DNA from: JALORV01 sp035498175
Lineage (GTDB): Bacteria; Pseudomonadota; Gammaproteobacteria; Burkholderiales; Burkholderiaceae_F
Assembly (NCBI GenBank): GCA_035498175.1
Contig: DATKAJ010000072.1
Coordinates: forward strand, 1-64,000
Direction: 5' to 3'
DNA: 64,000 nucleotides
The notes beneath the pieces were generated by a model. That model saw only the letters and a program-made list of their open reading frames with translations. It was not told the DNA's origin and ran no database searches. Positions within the stretch are counted from its first letter, which is position 1. Each line of letters begins with the position of its first letter. The position numbers and the translations under genes were made by a program. Shown piece after piece: positions 45,806-53,647 of the stretch.

Positions 45806-47107
45806 GCGCTCGATCGCACGCGCCGGCGCTGGCGCGAGCACGAGCGCCCGCCGTGACCAGCGCTCGCGTTCGCTGCGCGGCAGCCCGCGCATCTGCAGCA
45901 GCACCCAGCGTGCTCGGTCGGTCTCGGCGGCGCCGCCGATCCACTGCTGGCCGTGTGCGGCATGTGGCGCGCGCAGGATCCCGGCCAGCCAGGCCGCCTC
46001 GAGCGGCGTCAGCTGGTCCGGCCGCTTGCGGAAGTAGGTGCGCGCAGCGTAACGCGCGCCGCAGATGCCCGGTCCCCAGTCGACCGTATTCAGGTAAAGC
46101 TCGAGGATGCGAGCCTTGCCGAGAGTGCGTTCCATCTCGATCGCGTAGAGCAGTTCGCGCAGCTTGCGGGCGAGTGTCCGTTCACCGCCGGTGAACAGTG
46201 TGCGCGCGAGCTGCTGGGTCAGCGTGCTCGCGCCACGCCGCGGACCGTCCAGGTCGAAGCTTGCAAGGAGCGGGGCGAGCTGCGTTGCGTCGTAGCCCGC
46301 GTGCCGCTCGAAACGCTGGTCCTCGGCGGCGACGACAGCCGCAGGCAGCAATCCCATCCTGTCGAGAGCGATCCAGCGCCGCTCCGAGTCGCCGTTGACG
46401 ACGCGAAGCGCCTGACCTTCCCCGTCGCGGCACGACATGGCGAACGAACCGAACTGTAGGACCTCGGTCCCCAGGCCCCCGACCGCAGCCCCGTCGAGGT
46501 GAAACTGCATTGAGCCGGTCCGTTGCGGCAATCGCAGCGTGCCGCGCGCTTCGAGCGAGCCTTCGATGCTTGCGAGGCTCGCCTCCGGTATCACGCTCGC
46601 CAGCGCCGCGTACGCGCGGCGGAGTCCAGTGCGCGGCAGCTGCCAGCGCACGACCACGCCATCCCCCGCGAGTTCGGCGGTGTAGTCGATTCGCACGCCC
46701 TCGACTGCGAGCCAGCCGATCAGCTCGGCGCCGGACCGCTCGAGCCGCAGTTCTACCGTCCGCGGCGTCCAAGGTCCTGCGGCCAGTGCATCGTGCTGCC
46801 ATCGGCAGGGCGCACAGAGCGCCACTAGGGCGGCGCCGTCCCGCCGGAAGGCGATGCGGCCGGTCGGTGTCGCGATCGACTGCCCGTCGAGGACGTGGGC
46901 GACGCCGGGGGCCGTCGCCAGTCGCAGCAGGCCGGAGACGTTCGCTTTCACACTGTGGCCGGCGACGCGCAACTCGGTCGTCCATGCCGACGGCGCGGTG
47001 GCCAGCACGCCGTTCGACAGCACCGCGACGCAGACAGCGCCGACGAGGCCGACCAGCAGAAGCAGGCCGGCGAGTCCGAGCGCCAGCGCGGCGCGCCGAG
47101 GCGTCAT
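45692..47107 (-). CDS. membrane-anchored peptidoglycan glycosyltransferase (GT51) with extra periplasmic domain
   Basis: A 471-residue protein. Helix at about 8-33, then an about 200-residue periplasmic beta-rich region (IEGSLEARGTLRLP near 181 is AsmA-like in style). A GT51 domain of the PBP1/MtgA type follows from about 248. AAEDQRFERHAGYD holds the catalytic Glu262, then GASTLTQQLART (292-303), RKLRELLYAIEMERTLGKARILELYLN (314-340) and YFRKRPDQLTPLEAAWLAG. It lacks a transpeptidase domain. ATG at 47107 overlaps the stop of the upstream EpsI-like gene (ATGA). The C-terminal about 37 codons are antisense to the radical SAM gene and low in complexity. It is probably the last gene of the exosortase operon. 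Confidence 0.85.
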   Translation of the reverse strand: MTPRRAALALGLAGLLLLVGLVGAVCVAVLSNGVLATAPSAWTTELRVAGHSVKANVSGLLRLATAPGVAHVLDGQSIATPTGRIAFRRDGAALVALCAPCRWQHDALAAGPWTPRTVELRLERSGAELIGWLAVEGVRIDYTAELAGDGVVVRWQLPRTGLRRAYAALASVIPEASLASIEGSLEARGTLRLPQRTGSMQFHLDGAAVGGLGTEVLQFGSFAMSCRDGEGQALRVVNGDSERRWIALDRMGLLPAAVVAAEDQRFERHAGYDATQLAPLLASFDLDGPRRGASTLTQQLARTLFTGGERTLARKLRELLYAIEMERTLGKARILELYLNTVDWGPGICGARYAARTYFRKRPDQLTPLEAAWLAGILRAPHAAHGQQWIGGAAETDRARWVLLQMRGLPRSERERWSRRALVLAPAPARAIERSAPRRPDRNAPVAERALKATEPAGDGSGAVRTVAVVR

Positions 47108-47649
47108 TGCGCGGTTTCGACCACCGTCAACGCGAGCCACGGCCCGCCGCCGTACTGCGCCGACCAGAACCACGACGAGACGTCGGTCCACGCACGTCCC
47201 TGGCGGTCGTGAATCCGCTCGCAAATGCGCACGCGGCGGCCGTCGCGCTCGGCCAAGAAGCAGCTCCATGTCATGCCATCAGCGTCGACGCTCGGCCGGG
47301 CGCGATCGACCCGATAGCCAAGCGCGGCAAAGCAGTCGCTCGCCGGGTGCAATTGCCGCGTCGGCCGGTCGACCTGGCGCAGGATCACGATGCGCTCGCC
47401 GTCGGTGAAGCGCGCGATAGCGCCGGGAAAGCGCTGCGCGAATCGCAGTTCGAGTTCAGACAGCGGCAAGGGGGTCAGCGGCTGGTCGCGGAAGTGGGTG
47501 GGCCAGTCAATGCGCTCCGGCACGCTGTCCACCACGGACGGGCCCAGCCTTGAGGCTGTCGAAAGCCGCCCGGCCGCTGGCAGCCAGGCTGCCAGCGGCA
47601 ACACGCCCGCAACCAGCAGGGCGCCGACAAAGAAGGTCCGAACGTTCAT
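47104..47649 (-). CDS. EpsI-like exosortase-associated protein
   Basis: A 181-residue exported protein: hydrophobic N-terminus (VRTFFVGALLVAGVLPLAAWLP), then a compact domain with PASDCFAALGYRV and a C-terminal VSSWFWSAQYGGGPWLAL. Size, a Cys-containing motif, the aromatic end and its position right after an exosortase gene suggest the DUF3485/EpsI type, which accompanies many exosortases. The similarity is weak by eye, so this is a context-driven call. It overlaps both neighbours by ATGA and has GGAGG before its start. Confidence 0.6.
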   Translation of the reverse strand: MNVRTFFVGALLVAGVLPLAAWLPAAGRLSTASRLGPSVVDSVPERIDWPTHFRDQPLTPLPLSELELRFAQRFPGAIARFTDGERIVILRQVDRPTRQLHPASDCFAALGYRVDRARPSVDADGMTWSCFLAERDGRRVRICERIHDRQGRAWTDVSSWFWSAQYGGGPWLALTVVETAQ

Positions 47650-48536
47650 GACGTCCTCCGTGAACGATGGGTGACGAAGGCGAGCAGGGGAATCATCGCC
47701 GCGATGAACGCGGCCAGTCCGACGGCTTCGTGCGTCCAGGCCGGCCAGTGCACGAGACCGGACTCGGGGAAGAAGAGCACCGTGTTGCGAGCGATGTTCG
47801 CCAGCAGGACCAGGGCGCCGGCCAGCACACCCGCAAGTGCCGTCAGGCGCGCGTCGGCGCGCTGCAGATGGGACGCGAGCGCAGCGAGGTAGCTGCCGAG
47901 CCAGAGCATGCCGATGCCCGCGCAGGGCGCGTCGATCAGCACAGTGCGATCACCCAGCACGATCGAGGCGCCGGCAGCCGAAACGTCGAGCCCGCTGAGC
48001 CACAGCAGCCACGAACTCACGTGGGCTACCAGCACCCGCAATGGGAAGCCGAGATAGAACTGCAGCGAGGCGATCACCGGCAACGCGAGCAGCAGCAGCA
48101 CGGCGATGGGCGTCGCAGGCCGTTGCAGCGCGTGCACCAGAAACATCCCGAGTGCGAGCATCGCGACGACCGCGGCCGCGAGATCCGGTGCGATGAGATG
48201 CGCTGCCGCTGCCATCACCGCGAGTGCGGCACTCGCCACCACTGCCGCACGCGTCGGCTGCACCAGCGCCCCGCGATCGCGCCACAGCAGCGCCGCAACG
48301 GTTGCCAGCGCCAATGCGCCCCACGGTTCGTCGGAGCCATCGACCATCCGGCGCGCCAGGTAGATCCAATGCGGCCAGAGCGCCGCTGCGAGCGCGGCCA
48401 GCATCCAGACGGGCCGCGACATCGTCGGCCACGCCGGACGGCGGCGCGACCGCTGTGGCATCGCGGGCTCCGCCACCAGTACACCGAACAGCGGCGACGG
48501 CATCGTGCGGCCGACGCGCGAGTTGAGCTCAGCCAT
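47646..48536 (-). CDS. exosortase (PEP-CTERM type transpeptidase-like membrane enzyme)
   Basis: A 296-residue polytopic membrane protein with about eight helices. The exosortase catalytic triad is visible: Cys205 in IDAPCAGIGMLWL, Arg250 in ANIARNTVLFF, and His269 in THEAVGL. Exosortases cut C-terminal PEP-CTERM-like signals and pass the target to the envelope. Its start lies within the last codons of the upstream VIT/vWA gene (8-base overlap), and that product carries a matching signal. I see no other PEP-CTERM protein in the window, so this appears to be a dedicated enzyme. I cannot assign it to one of the lettered Xrt subfamilies with confidence. Confidence 0.9.
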   Translation of the reverse strand: MAELNSRVGRTMPSPLFGVLVAEPAMPQRSRRRPAWPTMSRPVWMLAALAAALWPHWIYLARRMVDGSDEPWGALALATVAALLWRDRGALVQPTRAAVVASAALAVMAAAAHLIAPDLAAAVVAMLALGMFLVHALQRPATPIAVLLLLALPVIASLQFYLGFPLRVLVAHVSSWLLWLSGLDVSAAGASIVLGDRTVLIDAPCAGIGMLWLGSYLAALASHLQRADARLTALAGVLAGALVLLANIARNTVLFFPESGLVHWPAWTHEAVGLAAFIAAMIPLLAFVTHRSRRTS

Positions 48537-50544
48537 GGCGACGCTCCCGACGGCGCTTCCACCACAGCAGGCCGCCCGCGGCCAGCGCCATCGAGACGAA
48601 CTCCGGCTCGGGCGTGCTCGGCACTTCGCCGACCGCGAGTTCTGTGACCCCGGCCGGCAGCGGCAGCGGCTGGTCGACGCTGCGCTGTTCGCCGCCCGCG
48701 TTGCGCACGACGCGATCGATTGCGATGAAAGAGGTGTAGTCGGTCAGCAGCGAGTACTTGAGACCGAGCGCGGTGATGTCCTGGGCGGCCTTGCTGTCGT
48801 TCGACAATTTCTGATCGTCGCTGAGCGTGGCGATGCGGCCGCGCGCCCAGAGGGTGGCGAGCACCGGACGGGGCGGACCACCGCGCGCTGCCGCGACATC
48901 GATCGACCGGTGGTAGCTGCCGGCTGCGGTCGTGCCGCTGACTTCGATCGTGCCCTGCGGTGCGCCGCGGAACTTGCCGCTCAGCACCAGCGGACGCTGC
49001 GCGAACAGGTCCGGCAGCTGGGGCGGGTCGAGGTCGTACGCGTCGAAGCCTTTGAACTCGACCCGGATGCGCGTCAGGAGTGGCGCCTCGATGTAGCTGC
49101 GGAACCGGTCGGCCTCGATTGCGGCCTGTTGCGGACTGAGCACGATGAATGGCTCGCCGCGGCCGGCACGCGCCAGGCCTTCGATCAGGAAACGATTGAC
49201 CGAGCTGCCGATGCCGAACGCGAAGACATTGGCGTCGCCGAGGCGCGCGCGCACCAGGTCCATGGCTTCCTTCTCGATCGAGACATAGCCGTCCGTGATG
49301 ACGACGAAGCTGCGGGCGCGGTCCGGGTCCGACGGCAGGGCGAGCGCAGCGCGCAGGGCCGCTAGCAGCTCGGTCGATCCGCTGCCGCGCTGACCGGCGA
49401 TGAAGCGCTGAGCGGCTTCGACGTTTTCCCGCGTCGCGGGCAGCGAGCGCGGCGCGAGCAGCGAGTGACCGCCTGAGAACGGGATGATGTTGAAAGTGTC
49501 GCTGGAGCGCAGGTTGCCGACCAGCCCGCGCAGCAGCCTCTTTGCCGTGTCGAGCGGAAAGCCGTGCATCGATCCGGAGACGTCGAGGATGAAGACGTAC
49601 TCCCGCGGCACGATCGCCGCAGTGGGAGCGCGCGCCGGCGGTTCGATCATCGCGAGGAAGAAGTTCTCCTCCGGGCCTTCGTGCAGCAGCACTCCGGAGG
49701 CGATCTCGCGGCCGGCGAGGCGATAGTCGAGCACGATGTCGCGGTCGCCATGCGCAGCGTCCGCATCCAGCGTGGCGCGTACGCGGGGCGAACCGATGCC
49801 ATCGATGGCGAATGGGTGCGACGGCGATGCGAGAGCCTGCACCGTCATCGGCGCATCGATCGCAAGCGTCATCGCCAGGGTCGCCTTTGGCGCCACGCTG
49901 GTGCGCAGCGTCGGTTGCGCGATCCAGGTCTCGGACTGGTGGCTTTCGCGGCCGGGCGCGCCGTTGTAGCGCGGGCCGACGACGGTCGGAAACACGAACC
50001 GGTAGGTGCCGTCGGTCGGGATGACCAGTTCGCTGTAACGCAGGTCAACCTCGATGTCGTCACCCGGCATCAGGTTGGCGATCGACATCTGGAAGACGCT
50101 CGGCCGCTGCTGCTCGAGCAGCGAAGCGCTCCGCCCCTCGCGCTTGGCGCCTTCGTAGTCGCGCCGCGCGGCCTGCTTCTCGCGTATCTCGGCCTGGACG
50201 ACGCGGTCGCCGATACGCATCGTCAGGGCGCTCACCGCCGCGCGCGTCGACGCCGGAAAAACGTAGCGTGCCTCGAGCGCGTGCGTGCCCTCGTTGCGGT
50301 AGCGCTGGCGCACGCGCACGTCGGCGATGACGCCGGAGATCCGGACGTCGACGACCGTTGACTTCAGCGGCAGAGCGTCGACGCCCGGTTCCGCGGCGCT
50401 GACAACGAAGTAGGGCGACAGCGTGTGCTCGGGACGCGACTCGGCCGATGCCGCCGTGCCGCAGGCGATCCAGAGCGCGAAGGTCGCCAGTGCCGCGGTC
50501 GCGGCGCGCCGGAGCGCGACGGTCCGTTCGATGGCAGGGCTCAT
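48529..50544 (-). CDS. VIT and von Willebrand A domain protein with a PEP-CTERM-like sorting signal
   Basis: A 671-residue surface protein. Signal peptide at 1-34 (cleavage near ASAES). VIT domain at about 55-185, with VDVRISGVIADVRVRQRYRN and YVFPASTRAAVSAL. vWA domain at about 313-490, with an intact MIDAS DVSGS at 321-325 and VVITDGYVS later. The C-terminus (641-671) reads PSTPEPE, a hydrophobic helix with WW, then KRRRERR, a tripartite sorting signal of PEP-CTERM type. Inter-alpha-trypsin-like VIT/vWA proteins are typical sole targets of dedicated sortases in marine proteobacteria; here an exosortase gene overlaps the 3' end. It is likely a metal-dependent adhesin or envelope-contact protein. 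Confidence 0.92.
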   Translation of the reverse strand: MSPAIERTVALRRAATAALATFALWIACGTAASAESRPEHTLSPYFVVSAAEPGVDALPLKSTVVDVRISGVIADVRVRQRYRNEGTHALEARYVFPASTRAAVSALTMRIGDRVVQAEIREKQAARRDYEGAKREGRSASLLEQQRPSVFQMSIANLMPGDDIEVDLRYSELVIPTDGTYRFVFPTVVGPRYNGAPGRESHQSETWIAQPTLRTSVAPKATLAMTLAIDAPMTVQALASPSHPFAIDGIGSPRVRATLDADAAHGDRDIVLDYRLAGREIASGVLLHEGPEENFFLAMIEPPARAPTAAIVPREYVFILDVSGSMHGFPLDTAKRLLRGLVGNLRSSDTFNIIPFSGGHSLLAPRSLPATRENVEAAQRFIAGQRGSGSTELLAALRAALALPSDPDRARSFVVITDGYVSIEKEAMDLVRARLGDANVFAFGIGSSVNRFLIEGLARAGRGEPFIVLSPQQAAIEADRFRSYIEAPLLTRIRVEFKGFDAYDLDPPQLPDLFAQRPLVLSGKFRGAPQGTIEVSGTTAAGSYHRSIDVAAARGGPPRPVLATLWARGRIATLSDDQKLSNDSKAAQDITALGLKYSLLTDYTSFIAIDRVVRNAGGEQRSVDQPLPLPAGVTELAVGEVPSTPEPEFVSMALAAGGLLWWKRRRERRHG

Positions 50545-50551
50545 GCGGGTC

Positions 50552-51373
50552 TCACTGTCCGGCCTGGGCAGCGAGTTCGACCGGACCGTCGGCCGACAGC
50601 GTCATCCACTGCACCTGCGTCGGTGCGACGATCTCAAGTTCGATCGCAGTGGTCCCAGGCGTGCGCGCCGCATCGCCGTCAAGCAGTGGCACGACGTGCG
50701 CGAATCCCGGCGTGATCCGGCCCAGCCGGATGACGCGGGCGGGCGCGGCGTCGGGCCGCAGCGTGAGGGTGGCGACGCCGTCGGCGCCGGCAGGCGGGAT
50801 CACCAGCAACGCCCTTCCGCCGCTGCGGGCAACGAGACGCAACTGCGCTGCGGGCGCGGCGATCGTTGCCGGCAGAGCGAGGCGATAGGCGTCGCCCCAG
50901 GGCTGCAGTGTCTCAGTGGCCGATACTGCGACAGTGACGAACTGACCCGGCAGCAGCTGCATCAGGTCGGCGCGGGCCTCATCGTCATCGGCCAGGGCGT
51001 GACCGGCGTCGGGATCTTCGTCGCCACCGCAGGCGGTCCCAGCGAGAAGGTCGGTCGTGCGGCCATCGCGGGTGATCGCCAGCGCGTCCACGCTCTCTGC
51101 GACGGCCGGCAGGTGCGCTCCAAGGTCGACCCGCGTCGGTCCGTCGTTGCGCACGGACTGCACGATGCGTAGATCGGCCAGCAGTCCGAGCAGTTGGACA
51201 TCGAACGCAGCATCGGTGACGTGCAGCGCGGGCAACCGGCTTGCAGTCACCGGGCGGCTGGCGTCGGCGGCGTTTGATTCGCCGGCAACGGCGGGCATCG
51301 GGGTGAGGAACAGCAGAGCGGCGAGTTCGGCAGCGATCGCTGCGCCGTCGCGCAGCACCTGCAGGGCGGGCAT
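50552..51373 (-). CDS. secreted VIT-like protein without vWA domain
   Basis: A 273-residue protein with a signal peptide (cleavage near AVAGE, 28-32). Residues about 50-115 resemble the VIT domain of the next gene: DVQLLGLLADLRIVQSVRNDG compares with DVRISGVIADVRVRQRYRNEG, in the same position relative to the mature N-terminus. No vWA domain and no C-terminal sorting signal are present; the second half is beta-rich and unassigned. The start is ATG at 51373, with AAGGAG 6 bases upstream. It follows the creC gene by 128 bases that contain a cre tag, and precedes the VIT/vWA gene by 7 bases. It may be a soluble partner of the sorted protein. Confidence 0.75.
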   Translation of the reverse strand: MPALQVLRDGAAIAAELAALLFLTPMPAVAGESNAADASRPVTASRLPALHVTDAAFDVQLLGLLADLRIVQSVRNDGPTRVDLGAHLPAVAESVDALAITRDGRTTDLLAGTACGGDEDPDAGHALADDDEARADLMQLLPGQFVTVAVSATETLQPWGDAYRLALPATIAAPAAQLRLVARSGGRALLVIPPAGADGVATLTLRPDAAPARVIRLGRITPGFAHVVPLLDGDAARTPGTTAIELEIVAPTQVQWMTLSADGPVELAAQAGQ

Positions 51374-51464
51374 CTCGTTCTCCTTGGCGACGTGCCCGGA
51401 ACGGGCACGCAACGGACGATGCCCACGGATCGCGAACCGCTTGCGAAACGGCTGTGCGGCCCGT

Positions 51465-51480
51465 GTGAACAGCGTGTGAA
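51465..51480 (-). promoter_or_regulatory. CreB binding site (cre tag) TTCAC-N6-TTCAC
   Basis: On the minus strand the sequence reads TTCAC-ACGCTG-TTCAC, a perfect match to the direct-repeat cre tag recognised by CreB in E. coli (TTCACnnnnnnTTCAC). It is the only gap of any size in this gene run, 92-107 bases before the VIT-like gene's ATG, and is oriented toward the VIT/exosortase genes. The creB and creC genes lie directly upstream, so self-contained control is likely. Confidence 0.75.
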
Positions 51481-51501
51481 GGTCGGCCCGCCAGCGGCGC
51501 G

Positions 51502-52953
51502 CTAGCGCCCGACGCGGCGTGGCAGCGACAGCGTGGCGACGGCACCGCCTTCCGGATGATTTGCCAGGCGTGCGCTCCCGCCATGCAGGGTCGCGACCTC
51601 GCGGACGAAGGCCAGTCCGAGCCCGGTGCCCTTGCGGCCGGTGCCGGGTCGAGGAAGGGAGAAGAACTTCTCGAACACGCGCTGCTGCGCAAAGGCGGGC
51701 AGTCCAGGTCCGTGGTCGCGAACGGTGAGCTCGACGCGTCCACCGGCCACCTGTGCATCGACTGTCACGGTCGCCTCCGGAGGCGAGTAGTCGATCGCAT
51801 TCAGCACCAGGTTCGCGAGCGCGCGCTGAAGCAGGAAGCGATCGCCGGACACGGTGAGCTGCGGATCGATGTCGATGAACAGCTCGACATCGCGCCGCGT
51901 TGCGAGCGGCACCATCTCGTCCCGCACCGCGTCGCCCAGAGCCGCGAGTGCCACGGGTTCGCGCTGCTGGAGCGTGCGGCGACGCTCCAGACCGGACAGC
52001 TCGAGCATGCGCTCGACCAGGTCCTGCGCCCGCCCGACCTGCTCCTCGACGTTCCCGACGAAACGCAGGCGGGCGTCTTCCGGCAGAGGTTCGCGCAGCA
52101 GCTCGGCCGCACCCCGGATCGCGGCGAGCGGACTCTTGATCTCGTGCGTCAGCGCCGCGACGTATTCGTCGACATAGCTCTTGCCCGCCAGCGCATCGCG
52201 CATGTCGAGAAAGGCGGTCCGCAGCGATTGACCGAGCGTCCGGCCCTCGCCCGGATGCGCGCGCAGCGTGCGCCATAGTTCGGTCACGAGGCCGAAGGGC
52301 CGCACCAGCCAGACGGTCACCATCAGCAGCAGGACCGCAAAGGCCGCCACGGCGACCACGCCGACGATGACGAGTTTCTGCCGCGCGTTGGCGATGAACG
52401 GCGAAAAGGCCGCTACCGGCTTGCCGACTCCAACCATACCGACGATCTCTTCGGGCGCATCGGGTGCGACCCGCTCGCGGATCGGAGCCCCGACGTACAT
52501 CACAGCCGAGCCCGGATCGGCCGGATCGACCAGCGTCGTGCGCGCGCCGTATTGCCCGGCCAATGTGCGCGAGACGTCGCGCCACGTGCGATAGTCGCTG
52601 CCGACGTCGCGCCCGGCCGAATCGAACAGCACGATGCCGTTGGCATCGGTGACGTAGACGTGCAGGTCGACCCGGGTCTTGTCGACATTGAAGATGCGCG
52701 CCGCCAGCGGCCGCTTGCCGAGCTGCTCCAGCGTCCGCTCGAGTTCCTCGGTCTGGATCACGCCGCTGTACGCCTGCCGCTCCAGCAGGGTAGCGAGGAG
52801 ATTGGCCGTGTCGACGAGAGAATCCTCGGTGGATTCGCGATAGCGCGGATCGAGGTCGAGGCCAACGCGATACAGCAGGAACACGACCGCCGCGACGTAG
52901 ACCGCGACGACACCGAGGAAGATGCGTGATCGCCGCGACATCAAACGCCGCAA
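51502..52953 (-). CDS. creC: CreC-type sensor histidine kinase
   Basis: A 483-residue sensor kinase, close in length and sequence style to E. coli CreC. There is a helix at about 10-28, a periplasmic sensor region of about 150 residues containing HVYVTDANGIVLFDSAGRDVG and SAVMYVGAPI, and a second helix near 185-210. The phosphoacceptor helix has the His in ALTHEIKSPLAAIRGAAELL, and the ATPase domain has RDHGPGLP and KGTGLGLAFV. The start is TTG at 52953, 4 bases after the creB stop; ATG at 52941 is an alternative. It pairs with the preceding CreB-like regulator. No creD gene is present. Confidence 0.88.
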   Translation of the reverse strand: MRRLMSRRSRIFLGVVAVYVAAVVFLLYRVGLDLDPRYRESTEDSLVDTANLLATLLERQAYSGVIQTEELERTLEQLGKRPLAARIFNVDKTRVDLHVYVTDANGIVLFDSAGRDVGSDYRTWRDVSRTLAGQYGARTTLVDPADPGSAVMYVGAPIRERVAPDAPEEIVGMVGVGKPVAAFSPFIANARQKLVIVGVVAVAAFAVLLLMVTVWLVRPFGLVTELWRTLRAHPGEGRTLGQSLRTAFLDMRDALAGKSYVDEYVAALTHEIKSPLAAIRGAAELLREPLPEDARLRFVGNVEEQVGRAQDLVERMLELSGLERRRTLQQREPVALAALGDAVRDEMVPLATRRDVELFIDIDPQLTVSGDRFLLQRALANLVLNAIDYSPPEATVTVDAQVAGGRVELTVRDHGPGLPAFAQQRVFEKFFSLPRPGTGRKGTGLGLAFVREVATLHGGSARLANHPEGGAVATLSLPRRVGR

Positions 52954-52957
52954 CGCG

Positions 52958-53647
52958 TCACGCCAGGTCCTCGCGCAGCGAGTAGCCCATGCCGCGATGG
53001 GTCGAGATCGGATCGACCGACCTGTCGACGTCGCGCAGCTTCGCGCGCAGCGCCTTGACGTGTGCGTCCACGGTGCGGTCGAAGGCGGACGCGGGATCGT
53101 CCCAAGCGCGCTGCATCAGCTCGTCGCGCGAGAAGACGCGGCCAGGCCGATCGATGAGCACCTTGAGGAGCCGGTACTCGGTGCGCGACAGATCGAGCGT
53201 GCATCCGCGGAACCGGATCGTCTTCTTCTCGTCGTCGACGGCGAATGCGCCGTGCGCCGGCGGTGCTGCGACCGGCTGACGCTGCGCGCGACGCAGCACC
53301 GTGCGTACGCGTGCGACCAGTTCGCGCGGTGAGAACGGCTTGCCGATGTAATCGTCGGCGCCGAGTTCGAGTCCGACGACGCGGTCGATCTCGCTCGAAC
53401 GCGCCGTGAGGAAGATCGCCGGCAGCGTCGGCTGCTGCTGCTGCAGCCGACGGAACAGCTCGAAGCCGTTGATGTCCGGCAGCCCGACGTCGAGTATCGC
53501 GAGCTCGGCCGGCTTCTGCCTGGCGCTCGCCAGCGCAGCCGCGCCAGTCGCGCACCATTCGGGCTCGAAGTCGTCGGTCGCGAGCGCATAGACAATCGTG
53601 TCGGCGATCGCCGGCTCGTCCTCGACGACGAGGATGCGCGGCTTCAT
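52958..53647 (-). CDS. creB: CreB-type response regulator (OmpR family)
   Basis: A 229-residue regulator. The receiver domain has the acidic pair VVEDEP, phospho-acceptor Asp53 in ILDVGLPDINGFE, Thr in FLTARSS and Lys in IGKPFSPREL. An OmpR-type winged helix at about 135-225 has LSRTEYRLLKVLI, SRDELMQRAWDD and VDAHVKALRAKLRD. It is assigned to CreB because its kinase partner is CreC-like and because a perfect cre tag lies downstream in the same locus. Its ATG overlaps the stop of the diguanylate cyclase gene (ATGA), so it is translated with it. Confidence 0.88.
   Translation of the reverse strand: MKPRILVVEDEPAIADTIVYALATDDFEPEWCATGAAALASARQKPAELAILDVGLPDINGFELFRRLQQQQPTLPAIFLTARSSEIDRVVGLELGADDYIGKPFSPRELVARVRTVLRRAQRQPVAAPPAHGAFAVDDEKKTIRFRGCTLDLSRTEYRLLKVLIDRPGRVFSRDELMQRAWDDPASAFDRTVDAHVKALRAKLRDVDRSVDPISTHRGMGYSLREDLA

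Noticed and set aside
51374..52585. Long N-terminal extension of the VIT-like protein's frame into creC
   Set aside because: The extension is a shadow frame of creC. ATG 51373 has a good AAGGAG and a proper signal peptide.
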